Below, piece after piece: positions 44,028-51,824 of a DNA stretch of 64,000 nucleotides. Source of the stretch: an uncultured Mycoplasmatota bacterium. Its GTDB lineage: Bacteria > Bacillota_I > Bacilli_A > RF39 > UBA660. The notes under the pieces are model-generated. The model did no database searches, was not told the origin of the DNA, and saw only the letters and a program-made list of their open reading frames with translations. The first letter of the stretch is position 1. Each line of letters begins with the position of its first letter. Where the stretch lies: contig URQZ01000004.1 of NCBI GenBank assembly GCA_900550255.1, positions 19,527 to 83,526 on the forward strand, read 5' to 3'. A program made the position numbers and the translations under genes.

Positions 44028-45486
44028 CTAATATCATAATTGTAATTATTATTATAACTGCAATTAAAGCTATAAGTAAATATTTCCAAATATTTTTAAA
44101 CCATTCTTTGTAAGAAACATCAAAATATTTAAGACCAATTACTAAGATAACACTTGTTGGTGCGACTAGCATAACAAGTCCATGAACACTTTGAGTTAAC
44201 ATACCTACTAAAGCATAATCTTTAGTTAAAGAATTGATTGGTTCAAGTAAAGAATTTACCATATAAGGGAAATCATTGTAAAGAATACTTCCTACAATTG
44301 ACGCAAATCCAAATGTTAAGACATTAAATTTCTTAGTCATTGATAAGAAGAAATTTGCAATTGTTGGGAAAATTGTAGATCCACTATCACCAACATGACT
44401 ATTGATAATAAAGAATAGAATGTTAGCAATAAATACATAAATAGCAACTGGAACCATTTCTTTTACACCATTTACAAAACCTTCAAATGCATCACTTAAT
44501 TTAATGTTATAAAGCCATTTAATTAATAAGATAGCAATAACAATTAACATGCAGAATTCAGTATTTGTCCAATATCCCATAGAATCAATATTTCCTAAAA
44601 TATTGGCAAATAATGGATATCCATTCAATTCAAATTTTGTAATTGTATTATATATATTTGTAAATAATTTTACATTTAAAACGCTTTCCCAGTTAAACAT
44701 TCCAACTAATGTTGCGACTAATGTTATAGCACAAATTACTACTAATGCAGTAGGGCTTTGTTTTTTATCAACATTTTTTTCATATAAAGGAATAACAATT
44801 TCTTCTTTTGTTTCTGATTTAGTTGTTTTTTTAGTTTCTGACTTAGTTGCTTTTTTAGTTGTTTTTTTCTTTTCTATTTTTGCTGTTTTAACAACAAAAA
44901 TAATTAAAGATACAATAACTAATGCAAATAAACCTAATCTAAACCAAATTGAATCATTGATTTTATTTTGGAAGAAATAAACAATATATCCGTTTATATT
45001 AAATGCATAAGTTGATCCTAAATTACCAACTAAAATAGCTCCTACAGTTGATAACATTGCAGTTAATTTATTATAACCTAAAGTTAAAATAACAGCTGCA
45101 AAGAATGGAACTAAAATAAATAGTGGTAATACTAATCCTGTTAATGAAGATAAAATTCCTAATACTAAAATAGTTATAATTAAGAAGTTTTTCTCTTTAC
45201 CTTTAAATTTTTTAGCAAGTCCTTCTACAATATTTGAATAAACTCCTGTTTTATTAATTACACCATAAAGTCCACCAATTAATAAAACAACTAAAGCACT
45301 TGTTATAAAAATTGAAGTTAAGGCTGTTTGGATTGGATATTTAAAAATATCAAGTAATCCAATTGGATTTGTTGTCTCAGTTGTTACGTTTGTTCCTGAA
45401 AATGAACCTGTTGGTATTAACCATGTAAGTACTACAAAAATACCTAATACAATTCCTATAGCTTTTAATATGTCTTTCTTTTTCAT
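44023..45486 (-). CDS. YfcC-family membrane carrier
   Basis: A 487-residue integral membrane protein with about twelve helices in two halves, of the YfcC (PF03606-like) family related to C4-dicarboxylate and amino-acid/peptide carriers. The typical early LTWLIPTGSFSG and LVLLIGGLYGVINKTG are present. A 40-residue Lys/Thr/Glu/Ser-rich loop (near 205-235) links the halves and contains a short repeat KKTTK/KSETK. The substrate cannot be told from sequence. It is monocistronic, with GGGAGGTAA before the ATG. Confidence 0.8.
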   Translation of the reverse strand: MKKKDILKAIGIVLGIFVVLTWLIPTGSFSGTNVTTETTNPIGLLDIFKYPIQTALTSIFITSALVVLLIGGLYGVINKTGVYSNIVEGLAKKFKGKEKNFLIITILVLGILSSLTGLVLPLFILVPFFAAVILTLGYNKLTAMLSTVGAILVGNLGSTYAFNINGYIVYFFQNKINDSIWFRLGLFALVIVSLIIFVVKTAKIEKKKTTKKATKSETKKTTKSETKEEIVIPLYEKNVDKKQSPTALVVICAITLVATLVGMFNWESVLNVKLFTNIYNTITKFELNGYPLFANILGNIDSMGYWTNTEFCMLIVIAILLIKWLYNIKLSDAFEGFVNGVKEMVPVAIYVFIANILFFIINSHVGDSGSTIFPTIANFFLSMTKKFNVLTFGFASIVGSILYNDFPYMVNSLLEPINSLTKDYALVGMLTQSVHGLVMLVAPTSVILVIGLKYFDVSYKEWFKNIWKYLLIALIAVIIIITIMILV

Positions 45487-45591
45487 ATTTACCTCCCATA
45501 TAATTATATCAAAATATATTAATTATATAAAGATTTTTGGTGTTTTTTTCCAAATTTCATTATTTTTTCACAATTCTTATTTCAAATACGT

Positions 45592-45597
45592 TATAAT
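45592..45597 (+). promoter_or_regulatory. -10 box of the YtqA-YtqB fusion gene
   Basis: TATAAT at 45592-45597; the best -35 is TTCACA at 45567-45572 (19-bp spacer). Transcription would start near 45604, making the first in-frame ATG nearly leaderless, so ATG 45619 with GAGG is preferred. Confidence 0.4.
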
Positions 45598-45618
45598 TAA
45601 GTTATGGATGTGAGGCTT

Positions 45619-47085
45619 ATGAATCTTTTTTCTAACACAAATTCTAATAAAAGATATTATACATTAGATTACTTTTATAAACAAAAATTTAACTCAAAGG
45701 TGTTTAAAGTTAGTTTAAATGCCGGTTTTAGTTGTCCTAATATCGATGGAACAGTTGGAACCGGTGGATGCATATATTGTTCTAATACCGGTAGTGGTGA
45801 ATTTGCTGGTAATAAAAATGATGATTTAGTAAAACAATTCAATGAAGTTAAAGCTATTCTTCATAAAAAATGGCCTAATGCCAAATATATAGGTTACTTC
45901 CAAGCTAGAACTAATACTTATGCTGATGTTGAAACATTAAAAGAAAAATATGAAACTATTTTAAAGCTTGATAATGTTGTAGGTCTTTCAATTGCAACTA
46001 GACCCGATGCCATAAGTCCTGAATGTCTCAAATATTTAACTGAACTAAATAAAAAGACTTTTTTAACTATTGAACTTGGTCTACAAACAATTCATGAAAA
46101 AACAACTAAATTGATAAATCGATGTCATAGTTTAGAATGTTTTGATGAATGTGTTAAAAAGTTAAGAAAAAATAATATAAATGTTGTTGTTCATATTATA
46201 AATGGACTTCCTTACGAAACAAAAGAAATGATGCTTGATACTATTAAACATCTAAATAAGTTAGATATTCAAGGTGTAAAAATACATATGCTACACATTT
46301 TAAAACAAACTAAATTAGGTAAAATGTATGAAGAAAATCCTTTTAAAATTTTAACAAAAGAGGAATATGTGGATATTGTATGTGATCAATTAGAAAATCT
46401 CAAATCAAATATTGTTATCAATCGTATTACAGGTGATCCTAAAATTGATGATTTAATTGAACCAAATTGGTTAACTAAAAAATTTGGTGTTATGAATGAT
46501 ATTGATAAAGAATTAGCAAAAAGAGATACTTATCAAGGATTTAATTTAAGTATTTTAAATCGCAGTAAACAAATAATCAGCAATTTAGTTAAAAAAAATG
46601 ATATTGTTGTTGATGCTACCATTGGAAATGGAAATGATACATTATTTTTAGCTGATTTAGCACGCGAGGGTAAAGTAATTGGTTTTGATATTCAAAAAGA
46701 AGCAATTGAGAGGACAAAAAAATTGCTAGATAAAAATAGTATTAAAAATTATCAATTGTTTGAAAAGAATCATGCAGATATTTTAAAAGTATTAAAAAAC
46801 TATGAAAATAAAATAAGTTTAATTCTTTTTAATTTAGGTTATCTTCCAAATGGTGATAAAAGTATTACAACTAATTACAAAACTACTATTAAAGCTATTA
46901 ATGATTCCCTAAAATTATTAAATAACAAAGGAAATATTTTAGTTGTTATATATCCTGGTCATAACGCAGGATTACTTGAAAGTAAAGAAATTAAAAAATA
47001 TTTAAAAACTAATAATATTAAATATAAGGAATATCATAATACAGATAATAAAATAGCTCCTTATTTAATCCAAATAAAAAAGTAA
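45619..47085 (+). CDS. ytqA-ytqB: Fused radical SAM protein and methyltransferase (YtqA-YtqB; MnmL-MnmM)
   Basis: A 488-residue two-domain protein. The N-terminal part (about 1-300) is a YtqA-type radical SAM enzyme with NAGFSCPNIDGTVGTGGCIYC giving the three cluster cysteines, followed by GYFQARTNTYA and TIELGLQTIHE. The C-terminal part (about 310-488) is a YtqB-type SAM methyltransferase with DATIGNGNDTLFLADL, IGFDIQKEAIERT and FNLGYLPNGDKSITT. In B. subtilis these are adjacent genes, reported to complete the mnm5(s2)U34 wobble modification (MnmL and MnmM). ATG 45619 is chosen; a start at 45604 is possible. Confidence 0.92.
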   Translation: MNLFSNTNSNKRYYTLDYFYKQKFNSKVFKVSLNAGFSCPNIDGTVGTGGCIYCSNTGSGEFAGNKNDDLVKQFNEVKAILHKKWPNAKYIGYFQARTNTYADVETLKEKYETILKLDNVVGLSIATRPDAISPECLKYLTELNKKTFLTIELGLQTIHEKTTKLINRCHSLECFDECVKKLRKNNINVVVHIINGLPYETKEMMLDTIKHLNKLDIQGVKIHMLHILKQTKLGKMYEENPFKILTKEEYVDIVCDQLENLKSNIVINRITGDPKIDDLIEPNWLTKKFGVMNDIDKELAKRDTYQGFNLSILNRSKQIISNLVKKNDIVVDATIGNGNDTLFLADLAREGKVIGFDIQKEAIERTKKLLDKNSIKNYQLFEKNHADILKVLKNYENKISLILFNLGYLPNGDKSITTNYKTTIKAINDSLKLLNNKGNILVVIYPGHNAGLLESKEIKKYLKTNNIKYKEYHNTDNKIAPYLIQIKK

Positions 47086-47107
47086 TTCAAAATTACTTTT
47101 TTATATT
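47077..47107. terminator. Bidirectional intrinsic terminator
   Basis: AAAAAAGTAATT-CAA-AATTACTTTTTTAT between the convergent fusion gene and the zinc-ribbon gene. Confidence 0.85.
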
Positions 47108-47760
47108 TTCTTTCCACAAATAAAACAAACTTGAGCATCTTCTTTTAATCTAGCACCACAATGTGGACAAGTTTTAAAAGTCTGATTATTATAAAAATTC
47201 TGATCAAAACTAGTTGTTTTAACATTATCATCAAAATTATTATTACTTACTTTTGTTTTTTTATTCATTTTTAATTTTCTTACTATTATTAACATTAAAA
47301 GAATTATAACAACAGCAATTAAACCAAACACAAAATAATTATGTGTCGTTTTTTTATCTGTTACTTGTTCGCTAGGTGTTTCTATTTTTCCATCATACCC
47401 TATTACATTAACACCAGTATCAGTATATAAATAAATTACCTTAGGATTTGGTGTTAAATCAAGTTCTTTAATATTATTACCTTCAAAATCAACATAAGTA
47501 ATACTTGTAAGTTTTTCTAAGCCTTTAACAGAATTAATATTATAAGAAACACAGGCTAAGGTTGGCATTTTAGAAAGCTCTTCATCAGTTGCCACATAAG
47601 TTTTGGAATCCCTATTATTTATTCCATTAATTTCATCCTCATTTAAATTCATAATAATGCAATCATAAAAATTATCATCATCAAAATTAGGATTAACTGG
47701 TTGTGCTTCTACCTTACCAATAAAAATAAATAAAAAGATAAAGCAAAATAATTTTTTCAT
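47101..47760 (-). CDS. Secreted LRR-like domain, membrane helix and cytosolic zinc ribbon
   Basis: A 219-residue type I membrane protein. Signal peptide (KKLFCFIFLFIFIGKVEA), an extracellular region with leucine-rich-repeat-like spacing (LSKMPTLACVSYNINSVKGL, then LTSITYVDFEGNNIKELDLTPN), one membrane helix near 143-163, and a C-terminal zinc ribbon CPHCGARLKEDAQVCFICGKK on the cytosolic side. Two extracellular cysteines (YDCII, LACVS) may pair. The reversed order compared with the other zinc-ribbon proteins here is notable. The function is unknown. Confidence 0.7.
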   Translation of the reverse strand: MKKLFCFIFLFIFIGKVEAQPVNPNFDDDNFYDCIIMNLNEDEINGINNRDSKTYVATDEELSKMPTLACVSYNINSVKGLEKLTSITYVDFEGNNIKELDLTPNPKVIYLYTDTGVNVIGYDGKIETPSEQVTDKKTTHNYFVFGLIAVVIILLMLIIVRKLKMNKKTKVSNNNFDDNVKTTSFDQNFYNNQTFKTCPHCGARLKEDAQVCFICGKKI

Positions 47761-47819
47761 TTTATCACCCTCTACATTAATTTTATTTTAACATTTACAA
47801 TTGAATTTAACAATATAAA

Positions 47820-47852
47820 GAAAAAAAGAAATCACAAAATAGTGATCTCTAA
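47820..47852 (-). terminator. Intrinsic terminator of the SPFH fragment gene
   Basis: AGAG-ATCAC-TATTTT-GTGAT-TTCTTTTTTT on the minus strand, immediately after the stop. Confidence 0.75.
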
Positions 47853-48130
47853 AGTCTCCAAAAGAGTGTTGAACAACTATTATTATCTTCATAACGTTTA
47901 TTTATAGGACTTATAACCATAACAGAATTACTTTGTTTTTCTAAACTACCGTTTGTAATAATATTTTCAGATCCTTTGTAGTTTTCACCACGACCTGCAT
48001 TTGTACATTGTGGTACTGCTTGAAATAAAGCTGCTGTTGCTGGAACCCCTTGTCTTGGTCCGTAAAAATCTTTCCATTGATCAGCAAATGTACCACCTAA
48101 GGCACCTGAAAATGCTTTAACAAATCCCAT
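47849..48130 (-). CDS. Truncated N-terminal fragment of an SPFH-domain (COG4260-like) protein
   Basis: A 93-residue protein whose first 65 residues match the conserved start of COG4260 SPFH/virion-core-like proteins: GALGGTFADQWKDFYG, TAALFQAVPQ, TNAGRGENYKGSENIITNGS. Full-length relatives have roughly 300-400 residues with a stomatin-type domain and a zinc ribbon; here the match stops and a 30-residue unrelated tail ending STLFWRL follows. I found no continuation in the other two frames. AGAGGTAGATT before the ATG and a terminator right after the stop suggest it is still expressed. It may be a remnant or a stand-alone small protein. Confidence 0.65.
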   Translation of the reverse strand: MGFVKAFSGALGGTFADQWKDFYGPRQGVPATAALFQAVPQCTNAGRGENYKGSENIITNGSLEKQSNSVMVISPINKRYEDNNSCSTLFWRL

Positions 48131-48236
48131 AATCTACCTCTTTTCCTTCTGAATAGTTATTAATACACTTCCTATTATATTTAAGTATAACATACAAAAA
48201 TTAATTAATACCATTACATCATGTTATAATAAATTA

Positions 48237-48258
48237 ATTTTACACTTTTTATGTAAAG
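48237..48258. promoter_or_regulatory. Palindromic operator-like repeat, copy 1
   Basis: TTTTACACT-TTTT-ATGTAAAG. The inverted half-sites are TTTACA and TGTAAA, 7 bp apart. It shares a 13-bp left flank (TTAATTTTACACT) with the copy near 49.84 kb. It lies about 110 bp upstream of the SPFH fragment gene. Confidence 0.45.
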
Positions 48259-48307
48259 AAAAAATATTAGTTAAAAATAATTTCATATTTTAATCAATAA
48301 TATTATA

Positions 48308-48333
48308 AAAGGATGATTTTTAATCATCCTTCA
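48308..48333 (-). terminator. Intrinsic terminator
   Basis: AAGGATGATT-AAA-AATCATCCTTTTAT on the minus strand, after the hypothetical gene ending at 48345. Confidence 0.8.
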
Positions 48334-48344
48334 TAATAAGATTT

Positions 48345-48722
48345 TTATCTTACTTTTAAATTAGTATTAGTTAATTCCATAGTACTTGAAATTATATCAA
48401 AAGTTTGATCAAAAGAAGGTTCACTATCCTTAACTAATTGTACTTTTCCATAGTCTTGTAAAAAACCTGGACTTATTTTTAAATTTTTTTCAGCAATCAA
48501 TAAATCTGGTACTACTTCTCCAGGTTCTAAACCTATCAAATCTCCTAGAAAACTTTTTACACTAAATTCCCTATCATCAACATTTTCTATAGACGAAAAT
48601 TGATCTTGAAATCTAGATAAATATGACACTATTTCTATTTTGCTTAAAAGTTCTAATCTTGTTTTTGATTTTTCACCTATAGGAAAATTATTTACCATAC
48701 TAATAATCTTTAAATCATTCAT
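48345..48722 (-). CDS. Hypothetical protein in the accessory patch
   Basis: A 125-residue protein with no recognised family. It is moderately acidic and likely soluble. It contains a helical first half (RLELLSKIEIVSYLSRFQDQF) and a Pro/Gly-punctuated second half (GLEPGEVVPDLLIAEKNLKISPGFLQDYGK). AGAAAGGAAAAATAGG precedes the ATG. It lies 57 bp downstream of the secreted coiled-coil gene, in the same direction and without a terminator between, so the two are probably cotranscribed. Confidence 0.6.
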   Translation of the reverse strand: MNDLKIISMVNNFPIGEKSKTRLELLSKIEIVSYLSRFQDQFSSIENVDDREFSVKSFLGDLIGLEPGEVVPDLLIAEKNLKISPGFLQDYGKVQLVKDSEPSFDQTFDIISSTMELTNTNLKVR

Positions 48723-48779
48723 CCTATTTTTCCTTTCTAATCAATTAAAATTGCTACCTATCTTACTGAGCAAGAATTT

Positions 48780-49760
48780 TTAAATTCCTAACATTTTTAT
48801 TTTTTTTCTAACTGCAATTATTGTTGCTGCAGTTAAAATAAATCCTCCACCATATATTAGTCCTTTATCACTTGTTTTTGGATTTACTTCTGAATTTGTT
48901 TCTTTACTTGAAACAGATTTTTCTGAACTCTTAATTGACTTGAATTCCTGTGATGCATAAGTAGTATCACCATCATCTGTCACTAGCATTACCCATAACA
49001 CATAATCTTCCTCTGTATCTGAAGTTGGTTTTTCGATAATTTGATCATCGGTTTCAATCCAATTATCATCATTATATTTTATCACTTCATAATAATTATT
49101 TTTTAATTGAAATAATTTTGTCATATATGATTGTATTTGATTTTCTAAAGTTGCTTTACCACTTATTTGTTTCTTATATGTATTTATATCATTATTTTTG
49201 GCATCTATTTTATTACTAATAGTTGCTAAATTAGTTTCTTTTCCATTTTCTAAAATAGCCAATTCTTGTTCCAAAGATTTTATTTTGTCATTATGATTAG
49301 ACTTTATTTCCTCAATACTATTATACTGTGACATACATCCGCTATCATTAAAACAACTTAGTTCTTGATCATAATTCTGATTTTCTCTTTTTATCTCAGC
49401 ATTTTTATTTGCAATCTTAGCACTATATTCATTTTCTATCTGTATTTTTTCATTTTTTAATTCACTCAACTCAGATTGAGCACGATTTAATTTTTCTTCT
49501 ACTTTTTGTATTTTTGATAATTCTTTTTTTGCGTCTTCCAAAGAACTATTATTTTTTGTAATTTCATTATTAATAGTCTTGATACTTTTTTTCATTTCGT
49601 CAGTTAATTTTATCCATTGATAATAAATTTTACCACTCGTTGATGGAGTTACCCTTACCCCTTGATTTCCTAAATCAGTAATAACAATACTATTTGCAGC
49701 CGAAACATTAATAAACGACAACATACAACCCACAACCACTAATTGAAATATTTTTTTCAT
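48780..49760 (-). CDS. Secreted coiled-coil protein with sortase-like anchor
   Basis: A 326-residue surface protein. Signal peptide (KKIFQLVVVGCMLSFINVSA), a short beta region (IVITDLGNQGVRVTPSTSGK), a coiled coil from about 50 to 215 interrupted by a Cys pair (LSCFNDSGCMSQ) that may form a disulfide-bonded turn, then a globular stretch and a C-terminal NPKTSDKG-hydrophobic-RKKIKM signal. NPKTS resembles class B-type sorting motifs (NPxTN/S). Start ATG 49760 is chosen since the upstream in-frame GTG overlaps GGTGAG. TTGCTA-17-TACGAT is a possible promoter. Confidence 0.75.
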   Translation of the reverse strand: MKKIFQLVVVGCMLSFINVSAANSIVITDLGNQGVRVTPSTSGKIYYQWIKLTDEMKKSIKTINNEITKNNSSLEDAKKELSKIQKVEEKLNRAQSELSELKNEKIQIENEYSAKIANKNAEIKRENQNYDQELSCFNDSGCMSQYNSIEEIKSNHNDKIKSLEQELAILENGKETNLATISNKIDAKNNDINTYKKQISGKATLENQIQSYMTKLFQLKNNYYEVIKYNDDNWIETDDQIIEKPTSDTEEDYVLWVMLVTDDGDTTYASQEFKSIKSSEKSVSSKETNSEVNPKTSDKGLIYGGGFILTAATIIAVRKKIKMLGI

Positions 49761-49835
49761 TACACTCACCTATCCTGACCTAATCGTACAATATTATTTT
49801 AATGATAGCAATAACTTTTATATCTTTTATTTTAA

Positions 49836-49858
49836 TTTTACACTCTAAAATGTAAAGT
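49836..49858. promoter_or_regulatory. Palindromic operator-like repeat, copy 2
   Basis: TTTTACACT-CTAAA-ATGTAAAG. The half-sites TTTACA and TGTAAA are 8 bp apart. It is identical to copy 1 outside the loop and lies about 80 bp upstream of the secreted coiled-coil gene. Confidence 0.45.
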
Positions 49859-49862
49859 TTAA

Positions 49863-49890
49863 CAAAAAAACATGAGACTTTTCTCATGCT
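49863..49890 (-). terminator. Intrinsic terminator of serS
   Basis: GCATGAGA-AAAG-TCTCATGTTTTTTTG on the minus strand, overlapping the stop codon. Confidence 0.85.
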
Positions 49891-51167
49891 TTTTCTATTT
49901 TTTCTTTACCACCCATATAAGGTCTTAAAGCTACAGGTATTTTAATACTTCCATCCTCTTGATAATTATTTTCTAAAAACGCAATCAATCCTCGTGGAGT
50001 TGCAAGAACGGTATTATTTAAAGTTGAAACTAAATAATTTCCATTTTCACCCTTAGCTCTAATAGATAGACGTCTAGCTTGTGCATCACCTAAAGTAGAA
50101 CAAGAACCAACTTCAAAATATTTCTTTTGTCTTGGACTCCATGCTTCAACATCGCATGATTTTACTTTAAGATCTGCAAGATCTCCTGAACAACATTCAA
50201 GAGTTCTAACAGGAATATCTAAGCTTCTAAAGAAATCTACAGTAAACTTCCACATTTTGTTATACCAATCCATGGCATCTTCTTGTTTACAAATAACAAC
50301 CATTTCTTGTTTTTCAAATTGATGAACTCTATATAGACCTCTTTCTTCAATTCCATGAGCTCCAACTTCTTTTCTAAAACATGGTGAATATGAAGTAAGA
50401 GCAATAGGTAATTCTTTTTCATTTAAGATTTGATTTTTAAATTTTCCTATCATTGAATGTTCACTAGTTCCAATTAAATATAAATCTTCATTTTCAATTT
50501 TGTACATCATTTCATCCATTTCTTCAAATGACATAACACCATCTACAACATCACTTCTTATCATAAACGGAGGTATACAATAATTGAATCCTCTATCGAT
50601 CATAAAATCTCTAGCATAAGATAACATAGCACTGTGAAGTCGTGCGATATCACCCATTAAATAATAAAAACCATTCCCACTTGTTCTTCCAGCCGCTTCT
50701 TTATCAAGACCACATAATGATTCACAAATATCTGCATGATATGGAATTTCATAACTTGGAACAAATGGCTCTCCAAATTTCTCAACTTCCACATTTTCAC
50801 TATCATCCTTACCAATTGGAACAGAACTATCAATGATTTGTGGAATAACTAACATTTTCTTTCTTAATTCAGCATTTAAAACATTTTCTTCTTTTTCAAT
50901 ATCAACAAGTTTTTTATTTATCTCTACAACTTGTTGTTTTCTTTCATTTGCTTCATCAACCTTTTTATCACGCATTAAAGATCCAATTTCACTACTAATC
51001 GTATTACGATCTTTTCGCATACTATCCCCTTGTTGTTTTAAACTTCTAATTTTTTCATCTAATTCTAATACCTCATCTACTAATGGGAGTTTTTTATCTT
51101 GAAACTTCTTTTTAATATTTTCCTTAACCAATTCTTTATTCTCTCTAACAAATTTAATATCTAACAT
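49884..51167 (-). CDS. serS: Seryl-tRNA synthetase
   Basis: Class II synthetase, 427 residues, the usual size. N-terminal tRNA-binding coiled coil (1-110, MLDIKFVRENKELVKENI onward), then the catalytic core with TSEHSMIGKFKNQIL, FRKEVGAHGIEERGLYRVHQFEKQE and motif 3 in NNTVLATPRGLIAFLEN. It is the second gene after a serine T-box leader; an HD-domain gene stands between with a one-base gap. Confidence 0.97.
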   Translation of the reverse strand: MLDIKFVRENKELVKENIKKKFQDKKLPLVDEVLELDEKIRSLKQQGDSMRKDRNTISSEIGSLMRDKKVDEANERKQQVVEINKKLVDIEKEENVLNAELRKKMLVIPQIIDSSVPIGKDDSENVEVEKFGEPFVPSYEIPYHADICESLCGLDKEAAGRTSGNGFYYLMGDIARLHSAMLSYARDFMIDRGFNYCIPPFMIRSDVVDGVMSFEEMDEMMYKIENEDLYLIGTSEHSMIGKFKNQILNEKELPIALTSYSPCFRKEVGAHGIEERGLYRVHQFEKQEMVVICKQEDAMDWYNKMWKFTVDFFRSLDIPVRTLECCSGDLADLKVKSCDVEAWSPRQKKYFEVGSCSTLGDAQARRLSIRAKGENGNYLVSTLNNTVLATPRGLIAFLENNYQEDGSIKIPVALRPYMGGKEKIEKA

Positions 51168-51168
51168 T

Positions 51169-51579
51169 TTATTTCTTCTCCTTCTTCTTTATTTTTTTAT
51201 TATCATAACTAAATTCAACTAATTTTACTTTTAAAGCAATCAAATTATTACTATTTATAATTCTTTCAATAAACATCTTTTTTGTTTCATCCTTTTCTTG
51301 TGTAAGTATCTTTATCGTGTTTACTATATCATCAGAAAAACCTACATCAAGTAATTCCTCTGGAAAAATATTTATCTCTGTAATTATATCTTTTAGTAAA
51401 AAAACTATCTTTTCGGTAACAGAGTTCATCATATCACAATTAGAATATAATTTATCTATATATTCATCTTTACTTTTATATACTCTATCAGTAATAATTA
51501 AAGCTTTATGATACATATCATCTTCTGTTTTCAGCATTCTATAACCTAATAGATCAAAATAATTCAATAATCCATTCAT
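51169..51579 (-). CDS. Small HD-domain phosphohydrolase-like protein
   Basis: A 136-residue protein resembling the C-terminal part of (p)ppGpp-type HD hydrolases. VGFSDDIVNTIKILTQEKDETKKMFIERIINSNNLIALKVKL follows the pattern GFxxxVVxALxxLTxxxxxxYxxYIxxIxxNxxAxxVKLxD. The metal-binding HD pair and early His are not evident, so catalysis is doubtful. Start ATG 51579 follows AGGAGGTTATCA. The frame is open further upstream only through the T-box, which is not coding. It is the first gene of the serS operon. Confidence 0.6.
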   Translation of the reverse strand: MNGLLNYFDLLGYRMLKTEDDMYHKALIITDRVYKSKDEYIDKLYSNCDMMNSVTEKIVFLLKDIITEINIFPEELLDVGFSDDIVNTIKILTQEKDETKKMFIERIINSNNLIALKVKLVEFSYDNKKIKKKEKK

Positions 51580-51795
51580 TTGATAACCTCCTAAAAAGAA
51601 AAAAAGACTAATTATAGGAGCAAAAATATGCGGTACCATCCTAATTAGTCTTAATTTAAATAACGGTATTAACCGGAAATGTTTGCATTTCACTCAAGAG
51701 TAGATTCATAAAAGATTAATGTAAGTTTCCATCAACCACTTACTTTCTATAAAAAATTACTTTTATTACTATTCTCTATCAACGCTTTCTCTTAA
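51580..51795 (-). ncRNA. Serine T-box riboswitch of the HD-serS operon
   Basis: On the minus strand a full T-box leader. Stem I has an internal loop with GAA-TCT-ACTC, giving specifier UCU (51704-51702, serine) opposite AATAGTA, and a distal GTAAGTGGTTGATGG-AAACTTAC. A Stem III hairpin CGGT-TAAT-ACCG follows, then T-box AGGATGGTACCG (51642-51631). The terminator stem AAGACTAATTA pairs with TAATTAGTCTT ahead of a T-run. CTCCTA (51620-51615) is also complementary to the Shine-Dalgarno TAGGAG (51593-51588), so translation could be blocked too. Confidence 0.9.
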
Positions 51796-51824
51796 ATATT
51801 AACACGTTTTAATTATTTAGTCAA
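51796..51824 (-). promoter_or_regulatory. Sigma-A promoter of the serS T-box operon
   Basis: On the minus strand TTGACT (51824-51819), 17 bp, TAATAT (51801-51796). It overlaps the stop codon of the upstream FAD protein gene. Confidence 0.6.
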
